DNA of 64,000 nt from Mesorhizobium caraganae (lineage in GTDB: Bacteria > Pseudomonadota > Alphaproteobacteria > Rhizobiales > Rhizobiaceae). The translations under genes were made by a program, and so were the position numbers. A model generated the notes under the pieces. It was not told the origin of the DNA and did no database searches. It was given only the letters and a program-made list of their open reading frames with translations. Position 1 is the stretch's first letter. Each line of letters opens with the position of its first letter. Positions 61,200-64,000 of this stretch are shown here, one piece after another. Location: contig NZ_JAFCGY010000002.1 in NCBI RefSeq assembly GCF_016836705.1, positions 372,001 through 436,000 on the forward strand, given 5' to 3'.

Positions 61200-64000
<2,801 letters not shown>

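Overview
The window is about 64 kb of GC-rich chromosome from an alphaproteobacterium, most probably a rhizobial species close to Mesorhizobium (inference). The reasons are the complex I NDUFS4-type subunit, the many ABC importers paired with small catabolic operons, thuAB, CHASE/PAS/GGDEF/EAL signalling, and scattered palindromic repeats of a kind common in Rhizobiales. No rRNA, CRISPR array, intact transposase or integrase was seen. Two tRNA genes are present: Pro-TGG and Arg-TCT.

Layout. 1-2.2 kb: end of a secreted protein gene, tRNA-Pro, a flavin monooxygenase, an NDUFS4-like subunit and tRNA-Arg. 2.2-4.9 kb: a small segment (ArsR regulator, berberine-bridge-type oxidase) bounded by tRNA-Arg and a 37-bp copy of that tRNA's 3' end, so probably a decayed island. 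5-6.2 kb: ABM-like protein and a haloacetate-dehalogenase-like hydrolase. 6.2-14 kb: polyamine-type ABC importer, LysR regulator, and a divergent M20 amidohydrolase plus dimethylargininase. 14.0-14.2 kb: a 29-codon gene encoding an isolated lasso-type RiPP leader, with its own RBS and terminator. 14.3-21.8 kb: a sialic-acid (nonulosonate) locus made of NanR, a Dpp-type ABC importer and NanA. 22-25 kb: cupin, cytochrome c', DUF2778 protein. 25.2-27.6 kb: thuAB and a GFA-fold protein.

27.7-31.4 kb: a tight operon of an N-formylglutamate-amidohydrolase-family protein, a DUF1704 'QEGLA' metallopeptidase and a glutathione-synthetase-like ATP-grasp ligase. A peptidase related to the eukaryotic tubulin detyrosinases beside an amide-forming ligase could be an end-editing (removal/re-addition) system. 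This is the most interesting candidate in the window. 31.5-34.7 kb: a methyltransferase, a frameshifted SARP/BTAD-hydrolase fusion and a second hydrolase. 34.7-40.4 kb: amino-acid ABC importer, saccharopine-dehydrogenase-like enzyme, Lrp regulator, BKACE enzyme.

40.6-48.2 kb: a hydroxycinnamate (ferulate/coumarate) block. A MarR regulator with two palindromic sites faces the hydratase/lyase and CoA-ligase genes. They are followed by a three-gene membrane aldehyde oxidase (cytochrome c, molybdopterin subunit, 2Fe-2S subunit) that could oxidise the aldehyde product. The oxidase genes lie between the intact ligase and a duplicated 3' fragment of it. 48.2-52 kb: secreted phytochelatin-synthase-like protein, OsmC gene truncated by a repeat, 2OG-Fe(II) oxygenase, ABC-F protein. 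52-57.8 kb: a CadC/TPR regulator and small partner, sitting between the ABC-F 3' end and a 40-bp copy of that end, then a frameshifted CHASE-PAS-GGDEF-EAL gene and a secreted protein. 58-64 kb: acyl-CoA synthetase, lysine 2,3-aminomutase family protein, and metH running off the end.

A recurring theme is module insertion with duplication of a gene's 3' end: tRNA-Arg, the CoA ligase and the ABC-F gene all show it.
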